This document shows, in pieces, positions 12,300 to 24,800 of a stretch of 64,000 nt of DNA. The notes below the pieces were generated by a model that saw nothing but the letters and a program-made list of their open reading frames with translations, was not told where the DNA came from and did no database searches. The DNA comes from Harpalus rubripes. Taxonomy: Eukaryota; Arthropoda; Insecta; Coleoptera; Carabidae. The stretch covers positions 20,462,704 through 20,526,703 of the forward strand of contig OY720448.1 in NCBI GenBank assembly GCA_963082715.1, in the 5' to 3' direction. Each line of letters opens with the position of its first letter. Within the stretch, counting starts at the first letter, position 1. Both the position numbers and the translations under genes were made by a program.

Positions 12300-12850
12300 C
12301 AAGGACATATGGTCGATAATAGGTACGCAAACCAAGGAAATTTACGTGCTTGTCTCTAGGTACTGGCCAGTTTCTCACAGCCCTTATCTTCTCCGGGTCA
12401 ACTGCAGTACCTTTACTAGAAACCACGTGTCCAAGATAATGAACTTCTCTTTAAAATAGGTGGCACTTCTTTGGACTGAGGTTCAGGTTAGCTTTCTTTA
12501 ATCTCTGGAAAACCTCTTCCAAATTCTTCTTGTGATCCTCGAACGTTTTTCCCACCACAATAATATTGTCGAGATAAACTAAATAGGTTTTCCAAGATAG
12601 CCCATCCAATATTGTTTCCATGAGTAGTTTAAACGTTGCAGGAACATTGCAGAGCCCAAATGGCAATACGTTAAATTGCCAGAGTCCGGTACCGATGGTG
12701 AAGGCTGTCTTCTCTTTATCTTTTGAATCCAAACCTGCTTGCCAGTATTCGCTCTTTAGATCCAGAGTGGATAAAATCTTCGATCTAGCCAGTGTGCAAT
12801 GTATCGTCTATTCGAGGTAGCGGGTAGCTATCTTTCTTCGTCACTTTATT
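12300..12850 (-). pseudogene. gypsy reverse transcriptase remnant
   Basis: The 93-codon frame at 12451-12732 shows LWQFNVLPFGLCNVPATF and YLDNIIV, the catalytic YxDD block with its second Asp changed to Asn. It continues at about 12430-12300 as GHVVSS...VDPEKI, NWPVP and FLGL..YYR, the conserved end of the RT domain, across a stop. Losing the second Asp would abolish activity even without the other breaks. Confidence 0.85.
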
Positions 12851-13484
12851 AAGTTGACAATAATCGACGCTAAATCGTGTATAGCCAATAGCCATCCTTC
12901 TTCTTCACTGACACCACTGGACATGGACTGCTTGAAGGTTCGATCACACCTTCCATCTTCATGTTCTCAATAATAATTCTTTCCGCTTCCGCACGCTTCG
13001 CCAGTGGCATTCTTCTTGCTGGTTTGCGGATGGATCTTGCGTCTCTCTATTTAATGGTGAACTACATTAGTTCTTCCATTGGCTTTCTTGTCGAATCGGA
13101 ACACATCCTGAAACTTTCCAATTAAATTATTTGCCTTGGTTCTCTGGTCGGCGGTCAGTTCTTGAAATGATGTGTTTCGCTTGTCCTTTACAGTTCGAAT
13201 AATCGAGGATACTGCCAAACATTCTTCTACAATTGACCTCTTTTAAGAATAACAGGATAAAAATTTAAGTTTGTTATTCGAACTGGTATTACCTGGCTGG
13301 CTTTGATCAGTGCTTTTCCTACAACTCCAGAAAACTACCATCTAATTGTGTTTCCACGATAGATTCACTTTGTTCTAGGACGCTAATGTTTTCGGCCATT
13401 AGTACGCGCACAGCCTTGTCACCTCATGGGTTTAATATGAATTTTTCTTCATTTACTATCATCACACCATTCTTCAGGTCAAGC

Positions 13485-13739
13485 TTAAAACCGTGCTTTG
13501 TCATTACATCCATACTGAGTACCGAATATTAATTCATCTTCAACTTCAGCTACCAGTGCACGATGTTTAAAGGAGATGTTTCCAATAGTGATGGTGACAT
13601 CTACTTCTCCTAATGCGGTACCTTGTTCTCCCGTAGCTGTGCGTAATCGCCAGTTGGTTGGTTGACGATATGTCTTGCCTGTGTTCTTTGTCAAGTCGGG
13701 TTTAATTATAGTCTTTGTCGAACCCGTATCCAGTATCAT
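13485..13739 (-). pseudogene. gypsy aspartic protease remnant
   Basis: The frame begins ILDTGSTKTII, the retropepsin active-site DTG/S loop, and later has DELIFGTQYG where an L-G-x-D/N-F-L flap-end motif is expected. It is about 84 residues, close to a full retropepsin domain. It lies between gag and RT on the same strand. Confidence 0.75.
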
Positions 13740-14024
13740 TTTCAGTCAACAGAACCATTCACGTAGATGTTATTGGCTTGATGATAAAGAGATGCGACAG
13801 AACTTCACATCATCCTGATTTAGTTTTCCGACTCCTTTTCTTCCATTGTCGATTCCGTTTTCTTTTGCAGTATTTTGCATGTCCAATAGTGAAATCTCTT
13901 TCTTCCAGCAAACACTTCACTTTAAATTCGTCACAACCTCTCATCTAGATCTTCATTATTTTCATTTCTCTCTACATCTTATTTTCGCACTCGTGAATGC
14001 TTAAATTAAGCTTGTTTAACAGCT

Positions 14025-14690
14025 TCATGCTCTAATGCAGACTGCGTCAACTAAGGTTTTTGGCGAGCCAATCGCAGTGCTTGCACAGTTTCGCTGTCTC
14101 GAACCCCCGAGATGTAGGATGTGTGAGAGAACCAACTGAGCTACGTCATTTTCAAATTCTTGAAGGCTTTCTCTTGAACTTTGATACCGGTTCCTCAGTT
14201 GTACATTGCCATATCGCATATTCAACCGCTTGACTAGTTGATCGTAGTCGTCTTGTTCTTCTCCTTTAGCGTCTGTAATATGTCGATGGCTTCACGCAAC
14301 GAGACAGTCAGCGCTGTAGCTTTCTCTGTGGGCGTCCAGTTATGTGCCTTTACAACCACTTCAAATTGTTTTAAATAGTTTGGCCACGAAGATTTTCCAT
14401 CAAATTCTGGTGTTTTGGTGTGCATTGTTGTACACCTACCTTTTTCAATCTTCTTGTCGTTCTTATCTTCTCAATTCTTCAGACTTTCCGCAGTTTTTCC
14501 CATTAATTTTTATTCTAACCTTCTAGAATTTTCTTTTAATTTTTGTTCTAATGTTTTAGACTGATCCAATAATTCTTCTTCTAATGTTCTAGAATTTTCT
14601 GCCAAGTCTTCTTTTAATATTTTTGTTCTAATAGTCTAGAATTTTGCTGTTAATTCTTCTTTTATAAATGTATGAATATCGGATGGGACG
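14025..14690 (-). pseudogene. gypsy gag remnant
   Basis: Several broken frames. A heptad-rich N-terminus has repeated ENSR/LE..L and LEQKL units (14.69-14.48 kb). The core has PEFDGKSSWPNYLKQFE (14.42 kb), RYQSSRESLQEFENDVAQL (14.19 kb), then GVRDSETVQALRLARQK (about 14.1 kb), all typical of arthropod gypsy gag. No zinc knuckle is recognisable. Confidence 0.75.
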
Positions 14691-14694
14691 AATA

Positions 14695-16825
14695 AGTAAG
14701 CGTCAAGATTTTTACCAGCATCGATTAATGCTTGCCGCAAACCACTTACTACTGCCCGTTACAATACCATTATTTCTAGTTTTCACTTCTCTAGAATATA
14801 ATACGTTCTTATTTTATTACAAATGGCGATTTTTTATGGATGGAATTTATTTACAAAAATAAAAATCTACAATATTTACATTTTTGCGTTTAAGAATTAA
14901 CGTACATTTTTTGAAAAAAAAATTCATCAAAAGATGATCTTAGTTTCATTTAACCAATCCTTTTCATGTCAATATTTATCGACATTCTCCTATTATTGAA
15001 CATTTGTTTTTTTTTTTTGTATCTGAAAATTTCTTACTAAATTTACTCATACATATTTTTCCTGATTCGAACTAATAAGTTTCATGATTGAATTTTACAA
15101 TAAAATTAAATATTGCCTGTCACTAATTCTAATTCTAATTTTTAATCTGTAGAATTTAAATATATACCTACAATTTATACCAAACCTACGTATATAGTGA
15201 TTCGAAAATTTTGTATTGAAATCATATCACAACTACACCAATAAATAAATTAATTTAGGTCTCTGATTGAGTTAGACAAGTAATTAAATACTTATACGAA
15301 GTGACATACTATTGATAAACTAACATTAGAACTTTTTTAACTTTTATATTAGAGTAGGTACTTAAATAGTAATAATTCCTTTTTTTTTCTGTGACAAATT
15401 TATAACAAAGTTGAATACTAATTACCCAGTTTAAAAAACGCTCATTAATTCTATTGTATATAAACATTAATTATACATTATTCCCAAGGGCACTGCATTG
15501 AGCCCAATCTATTTTGATCCAGGGGTACATTTAAGAAGGACAATTGGGCAAAATAATTAAATAATTTTTAAAAAAGATTATATGTAGTAATAATTAATTT
15601 TTTCTTCAAGCGTATTATAATATTCATATTATGCTACCGTACACACACTATAGAAGACATTCATTGTCTTACTATTACAAAAATGTTGTTATTGTTGTAC
15701 TAGTAAAAAAAAATGTTAGTGTTTTTGTTCACCGCTAGCGGCGGCATTCGTCACAGCAACACAGATTATATTGAAAATTGTTATTTGACAGTTATATCGT
15801 TTTTGCATTATAGTGTTCACAGCCAGCTTTGGCTGAAACTGCAAACACTACAATTAAAAAATTCTAAAAAAAATGTCAAAAAACACTTGAAGAAAAAATA
15901 GTATATGTCATTGAGCGTAGAACGCCCATTTTGTTTTACCCAGCTTGCCCCAACAGGGCACTTGCACGTAACGTTCCAACATGGCCGGCGAGGGCGAACA
16001 GCTGATTCTGACAACCAACAACCAAGCGTCAGTTTAACATTGCGTCTTACGGAGAAATATCATCCGTAAGCTTTTATTGTTTTTTACGGCACTTATTGTT
16101 TTCTTTTGGAAAAAGTATTTACAGTAGTGTTTTCCATGAAAAATATTTGAGGAGATTATTATTTAGCGAATTCGAGGTTATTAAATTAAAACTAAACTAA
16201 TCGTGGTTATTTGTGTAGGTATACTTTTTTTACATATAAAACAATTGAATTATTGTACGAATGTTAAATATCTCGTAGGTAATTTACTTTAATAATATGT
16301 ATTAAGAACATGAAAAATTATTTTTTAAATTGCAGCAGAACAAAATTTGAAAGAGTTTTTTTGTATTCCATCTTTCTGTACCGTTGTTGGTCGGTCCGAC
16401 AGAAAAAAATATAAGTATTTACGATGGTATTTGTATCTGTTTGTTTCCCACGAAGGTTTACAAATATATATATTTAGGGTGTTACGTAAGTAATGTGCTA
16501 TAGTTCAAGGTATGATAAAAAGAACTGAAAGAAGTTATAATCTAAAATCTATTCTACAAAATCTGTCAAGTTGTGATACTATAAAGCCGGCCATTTACGA
16601 ACCAGCTTCTTAATAAATTAAAATCTAAAAATCAAGTTGTTCCAAAAAACAATATTTGTTACTTACCCAGCGTAGTACTTAGATATTTAGAAATGCCTGT
16701 TACATTCACTAGTCAAGAAGACACCAACATCAGGATAGGATTGGTCAGTCAGGTTAATCGGGAATTTCCCGCGAGGCCGCGTCTTTTTGAGGCCGACGCT
16801 CGGTGATTACAAACTAAAATTTGAG
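14695..16825. other. AT-rich intergenic stretch, no supported feature
   Basis: No frame over 65 codons shows family motifs. A GC-richer patch at about 15900-16030 contains a 19-codon ATG frame (15981-16037) that I do not accept as a gene. The rest is A/T-rich sequence with scattered short palindromes. Confidence 0.5.
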
Positions 16826-16829
16826 TACG

Positions 16830-17930
16830 TAGCATCATCTAATTAACTTCACCGGGTAACCGTTCTTATACAGATCGTTTTTGATATTTACTAATTCTTG
16901 ACAAAATTTCTTTCGGTGTTGCAGATATAGTCCGAGCTCGAATATATGAGGTTTTGATAATTTCCTACTTTGTAGATTTTGAATGATTGGCATTATAGTT
17001 AAGGTATTGTCCGGTGTTGGTATGTTGGTTTACGATAGGGTAGACTGATGTTACTAGTCCATGGTTCCATGAGATTTTTTCTCCATTGTGAACCTAATAT
17101 AAAGTATCATCGACATTCCTAAGCCAAAGTCTATGTCTTATATTGGCTGTATCTAGTGCTAATTCTTCAAAAACTTTCATTTATAAATTGGCTATAACAG
17201 AAGAACCCATCAGCAAGCCACCTTCTTGTACAAAATATCTATCTTTTCCTTGGAAATATGAGTTCTGCAGGCAGCACTGCAAAATTCCATAATACAATCA
17301 AGAGGCAAGTCGGTTCTATCTTTTGATATTTTTTTCAAGCCTTGTTTTGATGATTTCTAAAAATTTCGCGTAATTAAACTTATAACATCAAAGCTAACAA
17401 GAAGATTTTGTGGTTGTAATTATATTTAGCTCAAAAGTTCTACAAAGTGTTTTGAATTCTTCACATATAATGTTCTTTTTCCTTGAAGTGGCTGAATGAT
17501 TAGTAATAGAAATTGTGATAGTTTGTAAGTAGGAGAATTTATGGAACTTTTGACGGGTTTCTGGGATACTCAAATCTTTCTTATGGATTTATGGAAGCCC
17601 CCCGTACAGGTGTGGAAGCTTGCTAAAATGTTGAGTGAGATCTGTTCTTGTTCTAAACGGAATATAATTTTTTATATTTCTTAAGAGCACGGTACACTTT
17701 GTTTTCTATAGACGTAGTAGTTCCTTATAATTTCCTTGATTCAAAAGCTCTTCTATTTTCAGATCATATAAATTGGTATCCAATATTACTGTAACACTTC
17801 CATTATCTGCGGGTAGAATCTTGGTTGTATTATCTTTCGATGCTTTATTTTCAAGATTAGGTTTGATCAGATAATTTATTTTCTTCAGAATTTTCCTCAC
17901 TCTGCATTTATTAATAATTTAATATTGTCT
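16830..17930 (-). mobile_element. Penelope-like retroelement remnant
   Basis: On the minus strand the pieces appear in Penelope order. First comes LPADNGSVTVILDTNLYDLK (17.85 kb), the N-terminal ADKG.TVV block. Then PHLYGGLP.IHK (17.6 kb), VQEGGLLMGSSVIANL (17.2 kb), RHRLWLRNVDDT (about 17.12 kb, the YVDDT catalytic block) and FCQELVNIKNDLYKNGYPVK (about 16.85 kb, the post-RT NGYP block). Frames are interrupted by many stops. I see no GIY-YIG endonuclease, so that part is lost or too decayed. Confidence 0.8.
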
Positions 17931-17934
17931 ACAA

Positions 17935-19540
17935 CTTTTAAACGAAACTAAATGTTATTTTCTTAACTACAGAATGTTCTATATTTTAAATACTATTTTT
18001 AGGAGCGTTTTCTTTTTATATTTCAATATATTTTATAATTATTTAATTTCTATGTAGGTATAAAAATTCGTATTATCCAACACCAAAACTTATTTATTTT
18101 AGGCAATATAAATATACATTTTTAAAAAATTGGAGATGAGGCTGATCATGCTAATATAACAGAATGCGAGGTACAATTTTGAATATAACTCTTTCCTGTT
18201 ACCCGTTTAAAACGGTTTGTTTCAATACTTGACCCGCAAGTGAAACACTAATTTAATCAATGTAAAACTTAATTTGGATCAAGGGTATCACTGCCACCAC
18301 AATCCGTGTTTTAAAAGTCCTCGGATAGCAGTTCTCAATACAAAGAGTATGAAAGAGATTAATTTACAAAATAAACAATATTCACACAGAATACTTACTC
18401 TTCCGCAATAACTGAAAATACTTGGGAGAACTTAAACAAATTAAACTGAGAACTGGTAGATGAACTTATTTATTTACACAATAATAAATGGTAAACAACA
18501 ATACAAGAACTAATGACTAATGATCGTGACGACTATAGTTTAAAAGACGGTACCTTAAAAGTAATTATATTTTTAAAAGGGCGACCTCAGAATAAGCTTT
18601 AAGCTTACTGAATTGCTATCAGCGCTAGTTATTCAACACCAACTACTAAGAATCAAGTAATCCATCAGGCTACTACTTTTCATCACTGGTCGGCCTCGAA
18701 TGAAGCACTTTGTTATTAAACTAACACACTACAATATTTACAGTTAATTTGGAGAAACAAAGAAAAAATTAAATTTAAACTAACACTCTAAACAACTTGG
18801 GAGAACGCAGACTTCAACAACTACTTTAATCACAAGAACAACAAAAATTTATAAGTCACTAAGACAATTAAAAACAGTCGAATGGAAAAGAGAACAACGT
18901 CACAATCAACAGTCAGATCAAGACTCCTCGAGATGAGATCATCTCAAAACCATCTTTACTAGATTTTCACCCCACTTCCAACAAGGAAGTCCAACCTTCG
19001 TACCCTTATTGGCTAACTTAAAAATTAAGACAATATAATTGGTCAAGTAACTGAGAACATTCCGTGTGTTTGAGGGCAGAAGTGAATTCCTAACGGCGTT
19101 TTACATCTGGCCTATGTGACAAAAGTTACTCATCCAAATTACTGAAATTGCTTTTCCCCTGCTGAGATACATCCGTCTTTTCTAGCACTTACTTTTGTAA
19201 TATTATACTTTTAAAAATACTTTTACAACACCCAATAATTTTCACAAAATGTCAAGAACTAAACCCATCCCAAAAATCTAACAAGGACTTTAACTTCGAA
19301 AAGCAATTTAGAAATTTACAAAAAAATAGGATACTTTACAAACATAAAAGTTCTGAACGCAAGATCCATAACTAATCTTGTCTTCCGGCTGCAATAATTT
19401 AAACAAAAGGATGCCGCTAAGCAAACATGTTACACTAGAATTTTCCCGGGCCGCTGAATCTTCCCAATTCGGCCCTGACCGACATGCATTTGGTTTACGG
19501 TTTGCAGTCGCCAAAGTGTCTTATTTAAGTTCCACATCTG
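17935..19540. other. Unresolved repetitive-looking stretch
   Basis: No coding sequence is recognised. From about 18280 to 19210 the plus strand is rich in AACAA/CAACA runs and, on the minus strand, has a promoter-like and LTR-like character, but I found no matching second copy in the window. It may be a solo LTR or the untranslated end of a retroelement. Confidence 0.35.
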
Positions 19541-20221
19541 GGGGGCAATTCTTGAAAAATGAGATGACAGTGAGATTTGACAGAAGTGAGAAAAAACGTC
19601 ACGTGACTTATATGTCACGTAGTGAGATTTTTCTTTAATTCTTGAAATAATTTTGTCGTCTCACTGCTTCATATTTCATCTCACTACATGAAAATTATCT
19701 CCCCACCTTTTTGGTGGTGAGAATCAATGTCACTCGCTAATGTTAAATAGAAATTCGCTTAATACTCAATTATATTAATTAATATTATAAAGAAAATTAT
19801 TACAAATATCATGGTTGACGAAAAAGAAGTAGCTGCTGCTTTATAGCATTTGGAAAATACTTTTCGAACCAAAATTTTGTGGATCGGCTGGGTGACAATT
19901 TAAACTACCCAACCAAGTCATAGATCAGTATTACGGATTCCAACAAAAAATTTAACTACTTTACGTTTTTTGATTTGTGGATGTTCAGCTTGGTGTGGAA
20001 AATGACATACATTTAATCAAAGAAATGTATAATGTAGTACTGTCAATGTCAAAAATCACACTTCTATGTCAAATTTTTCACTTGATAAACCATGGCCATT
20101 TAGATAGGTGAAATATATCTCACATTGTTTCGGGAATTAAAAAAGTAAGAAAATATGAAATGAGATGAAATTTTATGTCACCTTGTGAGAAAATTCTCAT
20201 ATTTCAAGAATCGGTATCCTG
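19541..20221 (+). mobile_element. Decayed element with CATTCTTGAAA-type ends, possibly PIF/Harbinger
   Basis: Inverted ends: left GGGGGCAATTCTTGAAAAAT, right (reversed) GATACCGATTCTTGAAATAT, followed by GAGA on both. Inside, from 19811, broken plus frames read MVDEKEVAAAL then NFVDRLGDNLNYPTKS..ISITDSNKKF, which resembles the region before the Harbinger transposase helix-turn-helix. The assignment is tentative, but the inverted ends are clear. Confidence 0.5.
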
Positions 20222-20343
20222 ATTTCAATCCTTCAAAAATGTCAATTGTTCTTGTTTTCACTCAAACTACTGTGATTTTCTTTATTCAAATAAATAATGT
20301 TATTAATCCATTTTGAAGTGCTTTTACCACTCAACAAGCACAT

Positions 20344-21085
20344 TAGAAAAAAATCTGATGTGGCCAGCACATTATCTTCCCTCAGTTCCATGTATTTTGT
20401 ACAAATTTCATACAGATAGTTCCTTGCAAAAGATTCTATTTATTTTACATTACCTTCCGGCAGTTGTATGTATTTTATACAAATTCCATACAGAAAGTTT
20501 CTAGCAAAAGATCCTATATATCCAGTAAAATTATAACACAAACATACTATGCCAATTGCTCTTGACACTGACATCTTTCAATCATAATTTTCTTAATACA
20601 GTAACTGTTTCCATAGTTATAGCATAGCTGGCTAATTTATAAAATTTATTTACTTTATAATTTTTTAACTCCATTTAATATGAAGTATAAAATGCAGTCA
20701 AATCGTATAGAGAATAATTCTTTAATATTTATAATAATGTTAAATGTGAAAATGATATTTAACATTGTTTTTTCAAAAAAACTGTTAAAATCTTCAAGTG
20801 TGGGTACTTCCGGTTGACCAATTATAACCAAAATCTAATCAGCTCTTCATGTGGATGTAACGAAGAGAAATACGACAGAATTATAATTTTTGAAATTGTA
20901 GTATTAGAGTTATCGCGGAACAAATTTTTGTCACACACACACGCGCACGCACACACACACACATCGTAAAAATATTAAAATCGTATTCTAGGGGCCCTAA
21001 AACGTGCTTACTGATTAAAAACTCATCACCAAATTTTTTGACCAATGACAATACCTTCTTTACCTATAGGTGACGGAAGGTAAAA
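20344..21085 (-). repeat. Copy of the ~800-bp TG-bearing repeat family (minus orientation)
   Basis: Compared with 31577-32380 it is reversed: it starts with AATCTGATGTGGCCAGCAC and runs through the shared blocks (CAATTATAACCAAAATCTAA, AGCTCTTCAT) to an ACACACGCGCAC microsatellite and then TATAGGTGACGGAAGG. The outermost end on the other side is missing. Confidence 0.75.
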
Positions 21086-21393
21086 AATTATTGCATTGCA
21101 AACTTGTTTATCAAGTGGTAATATATGGCACATTACTTACATAACACCCTGTATATATACAGAGTGAACAAAACCATCTGATAGTCAAGTGACACGCATC
21201 TTTCCTGAATGAGATCAAAACTAGACTTCTGGGAAGAAAAGTTTGGTATGTAAGTTTATGGACATGCAAATTTTTATTATAAAGAATACGCTTCGACAAT
21301 AAACTAGTGGTGTTCGTCCGTTAAAATTATTTCGAGTGGTAAGTTAACCTAAAAAACTCGTTAATTAAGCTATTAAAATTATTTTCTGTAATA

Positions 21394-21697
21394 GACCGCG
21401 AGCAGACACGTGACTCGAGCTACCTTAACGTGCTTGAAATCAGCTGATTTGTGTGCGCGCGTCACTTTGACAAGAACAATGTCACATTGACAAGAACAAT
21501 GCTTTGCTTTATTTTTAGTTTGCTAAAAAGGTATTATTATCTTGTGTTTTACTGCCTAAAAATTGTAAAATAACAACTTTTTAGCAATTCAAAATTAAAA
21601 TAAGTCAAAACATTGTTCTTGTCAATGTGACATTGATCTTGTCAATGTGACATTGTTTTTGTCAAAGTGACATTCGCACACGTGTCTGCTCGCGCCC
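21394..21697. mobile_element. Foldback MITE with TA target duplication, copy 1
   Basis: A 304-bp near-palindrome flanked by TA on both sides. The ends read GCGAGCAGACACGTG and, reversed, GCGAGCAGACACGTG. Arms of roughly 140 bp carry repeated TGACAAGAACAATG units. A second copy of the family is at 48443-48778. Confidence 0.85.
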
Positions 21698-22289
21698 TAT
21701 TCACTTACCAAGCAAATAACGAAATACACTACTAAGAGTCTTGAAAAAGACTTTTGTCGATAATATAATTATAAAATGCACATAATACGGTAAAAATAAA
21801 CAGAGAGCCTAACGGATATTTGAACAGTTATTTATTGACAGATTGACAGAACAATATACGCCTATGAATTGCACGCAACTGTTAATATATATTTCCGCGG
21901 AATAAAATATTAAGAACTACTCACGTGACTATCAGATGGTGTCTACTTTATTTCCCGAACATAGGAAATTCAATTTTAAAATTTTGATTTGACGATATCT
22001 CTTTACCTATTAATTTTAGAAAAAAAGTAATAATGAAAGATGTTCAGAATGAAAACAAGTTTGTTGTTCTTTTGTTTCTTATATACTAGTTAGAACCAAA
22101 AGAAAATACTCGATTTAAGGCAATTATCAGAATGCCACAAAAAATAAAACAATAATTTATGTATGATGTTTCTGACATATCTGACAGAATTGACATTTCA
22201 TTTGATTTTATCATTATCATTATCATTATTATCATTATTATCATTATTTTCATTATTATCATTATTATCATAAATAAAATAAATAAATA

Positions 22290-22388
22290 TAAATATCATC
22301 ACGGCATATTACCCATTGCTGGGTGTGCCAATTCGCTTGTATGCAGATATCGGTAATGATGATGACATATTTGTACCGTGAGGGCGTT
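22290..22388 (-). mobile_element. 3' fragment of the SINE family inside the minisatellite
   Basis: It shares ATTACCCATTGCTGGGTGTG, the GATATC.GTAATGATGA block and the ACCGTG.GGGCG block with the 3' part of the SINE at 3955-4190, in the same orientation. The Pol III head is missing. Minisatellite units flank it on both sides (22209-22271 and from 22388). Confidence 0.75.
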
Positions 22389-24800
22389 ATCATTATTATC
22401 ATTATTATCATTATTATCATTATTATCATTATTATCATTATTATCATTATTATCATTATTATCATTATTATCATTATTATCATTATTATCATTATTATCA
22501 TTATTATCATTATTATCATTATTATCATTATTATCATTATTATCATTATTATCATTATTATCATTATTATCATTATTATCATTATTATCATTATTATCAT
22601 TATTATCATTATTATCATTATTATCATTATTATCATTATTATCATTATTATCATTATTATCATTATTATCATTATTATCATTATTATCATTATTATCATT
22701 ATTATCATTATTATCATTATTATCATTATTATCATTATTATCATTATTATCATTATTATCATTATTATCATTATTATCATTATTATCATTATTATCATTA
22801 TTATCTTTATTATCTTTATTATCATTATTATCATTATTATCATTATTATCATTATTATCATTATTATCATTATTATCATTATTATCATTATCATCATTAT
22901 CATCATTATTATCATTATTATCATTATCATCATTATCATCATTATTATCATTATTATCATTATCATCATTATCATCATTATTATCATTATTATCATTATT
23001 ATCATTATTATCATTATTATCATTATTATCATTATTATCATTATTATCATTATTATCATTATTATCATTATTATCATTATTATCATTATTATCATTATTA
23101 TCATTATTATCATTATTATCATTATTATCATTATTATCATTATTATCATTATTATCATTATTATCATTATTATCATTATTATCATTATTATCATTATTAT
23201 CATTATTATCATTATTATCATTATTATCATTATTATCATTATTATCATTATTATCATTATTATCATTATTATCATTATTATCATTATTATCATTATTATC
23301 ATTATTATCATTATTATCATTATTATCATTATTATCATTATTATCATTATTATCATTATTATCATTATTATCATTATTATCATTATTATCATTATTATCA
23401 TTATTATCATTATTATCATTATTATCATTATTATCATTATTATCATTATTATCATTATTATCATTATTATCATTATTATCATTATTATCATTATTATCAT
23501 TATTATCATTATTATCATTATTATCATTATTATCATTATTATCATTATTATCATTATTATCATTATTATCATTATTATCATTATTATCATTATTATCATT
23601 ATTATCATTATTATCATTATTATCATTATTATCATTATTATCATTATTATCATTATTATCATTATTATCATTATTATCATTATTATCATTATTATCATTA
23701 TTATCATTATTATCATTATTATCATTATTATCATTATTATCATTATTATCATTATTATCATTATTATCATTATTATCATTATTATCATTATTATCATTAT
23801 TATCATTATTATCATTATTATCATTATTATCATTATTATCATTATTATCATTATTATCATTATTATCATTATTATCATTATCATTATTATCATTATTATC
23901 ATTATTATCATTATTATCATTATTATCATTATTATCATTATTATCATTATTATCATTATTATCATTATTATCATTATTATCATTATTATCATTATTATCT
24001 TTATTATCTTTATTATCATTATTATCATTATTATCATTATTATCATTATTATCATTATTATCATTATTATCATTATTATCATTATTATCATTATTATCAT
24101 TATTATCATTATTATCATTATTATCATTATTATCATTATTATCATTATTATCATTATTATCATTATTATCATTATTATCATTATTATCATTATTGTCATT
24201 ATTATCATTATTATCATTATTATCATTATTATCATTATTATCATTATTATCATTGTTATCATTATTATCATTATCATTGTTATCATTGTTATCATTGTTA
24301 TCATTATTATCATTATTATCATTATTATCATTATTATCATTATTATCATTATTATCATTATTATCACTATTATCATTATTATCATTATTATCATTATTAT
24401 CATTATTATCATTATTATCATTATTATCATTATTATCATTATTATCATTATTATCATTATTATCATTATTATCATTATTATCATTATTATCATTATTATC
24501 ATTATTATCATTATTATCATTATTATCATTATTATCATTATTATCATTATTATCATTATTATCATTATTATCATTATTATCATTATTATCATTATTATCA
24601 TTATTATCATTATTATCATTATTATCATTATTATCATTATTATCATTATTATCATTATTATCATTATTATCATTATTATCATTATTATCATTATTATCAT
24701 TATTATCATTATTATCATTATTATCATTATTATCATTATTATCATTATTATCATTATTATCATTATTATCATTATTATCATTATTATCGTTATTATCATT
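22388..24800. repeat. 2.4-kb minisatellite, 9-bp unit TCATTATTA
   Basis: Around 265 near-perfect tandem copies of a 9-bp unit. Variants cluster: a TCTTTA doublet occurs at about 22803-22819 and again at about 23998-24012, TCATCA triplets at about 22882-22980, and GTTATCA variants at about 24250-24300. Because the unit is a multiple of three with no stop in several frames, it gives 800-codon open frames on both strands that are not genes. Confidence 0.97.

Larger units (their letters stand above)
11740..14690 (-). mobile_element. Degenerate Ty3/gypsy-type LTR retrotransposon
   Basis: Reading on the minus strand, the order is gag (14.69-14.0 kb), aspartic protease (13.74-13.49), reverse transcriptase (about 12.85-12.3) and integrase (12.25-11.74). 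That is the gag-PR-RT-IN order of Ty3/gypsy. Many stops and frameshifts make it dead. The RT tail runs almost directly into the integrase zinc-finger region, so the RNase H segment appears deleted. I see no convincing flanking LTR pair next to it. Confidence 0.85.

Noticed and set aside
14048..14155. tRNA-like A box (TAGCTCAGTTGG) and B-box-like GGTTCGAGAC on the minus strand, suggesting a SINE
   Set aside because: The same bases encode conserved gypsy gag residues (DVAQLVL and GVRDSETVQALRLAR), so the resemblance is coincidence.
15981..16037. 19-codon frame starting ATGGCCGGCGAG in a GC-richer patch
   Set aside because: Too short, no supported splice partner and no family match; could only be rescued by transcript data.
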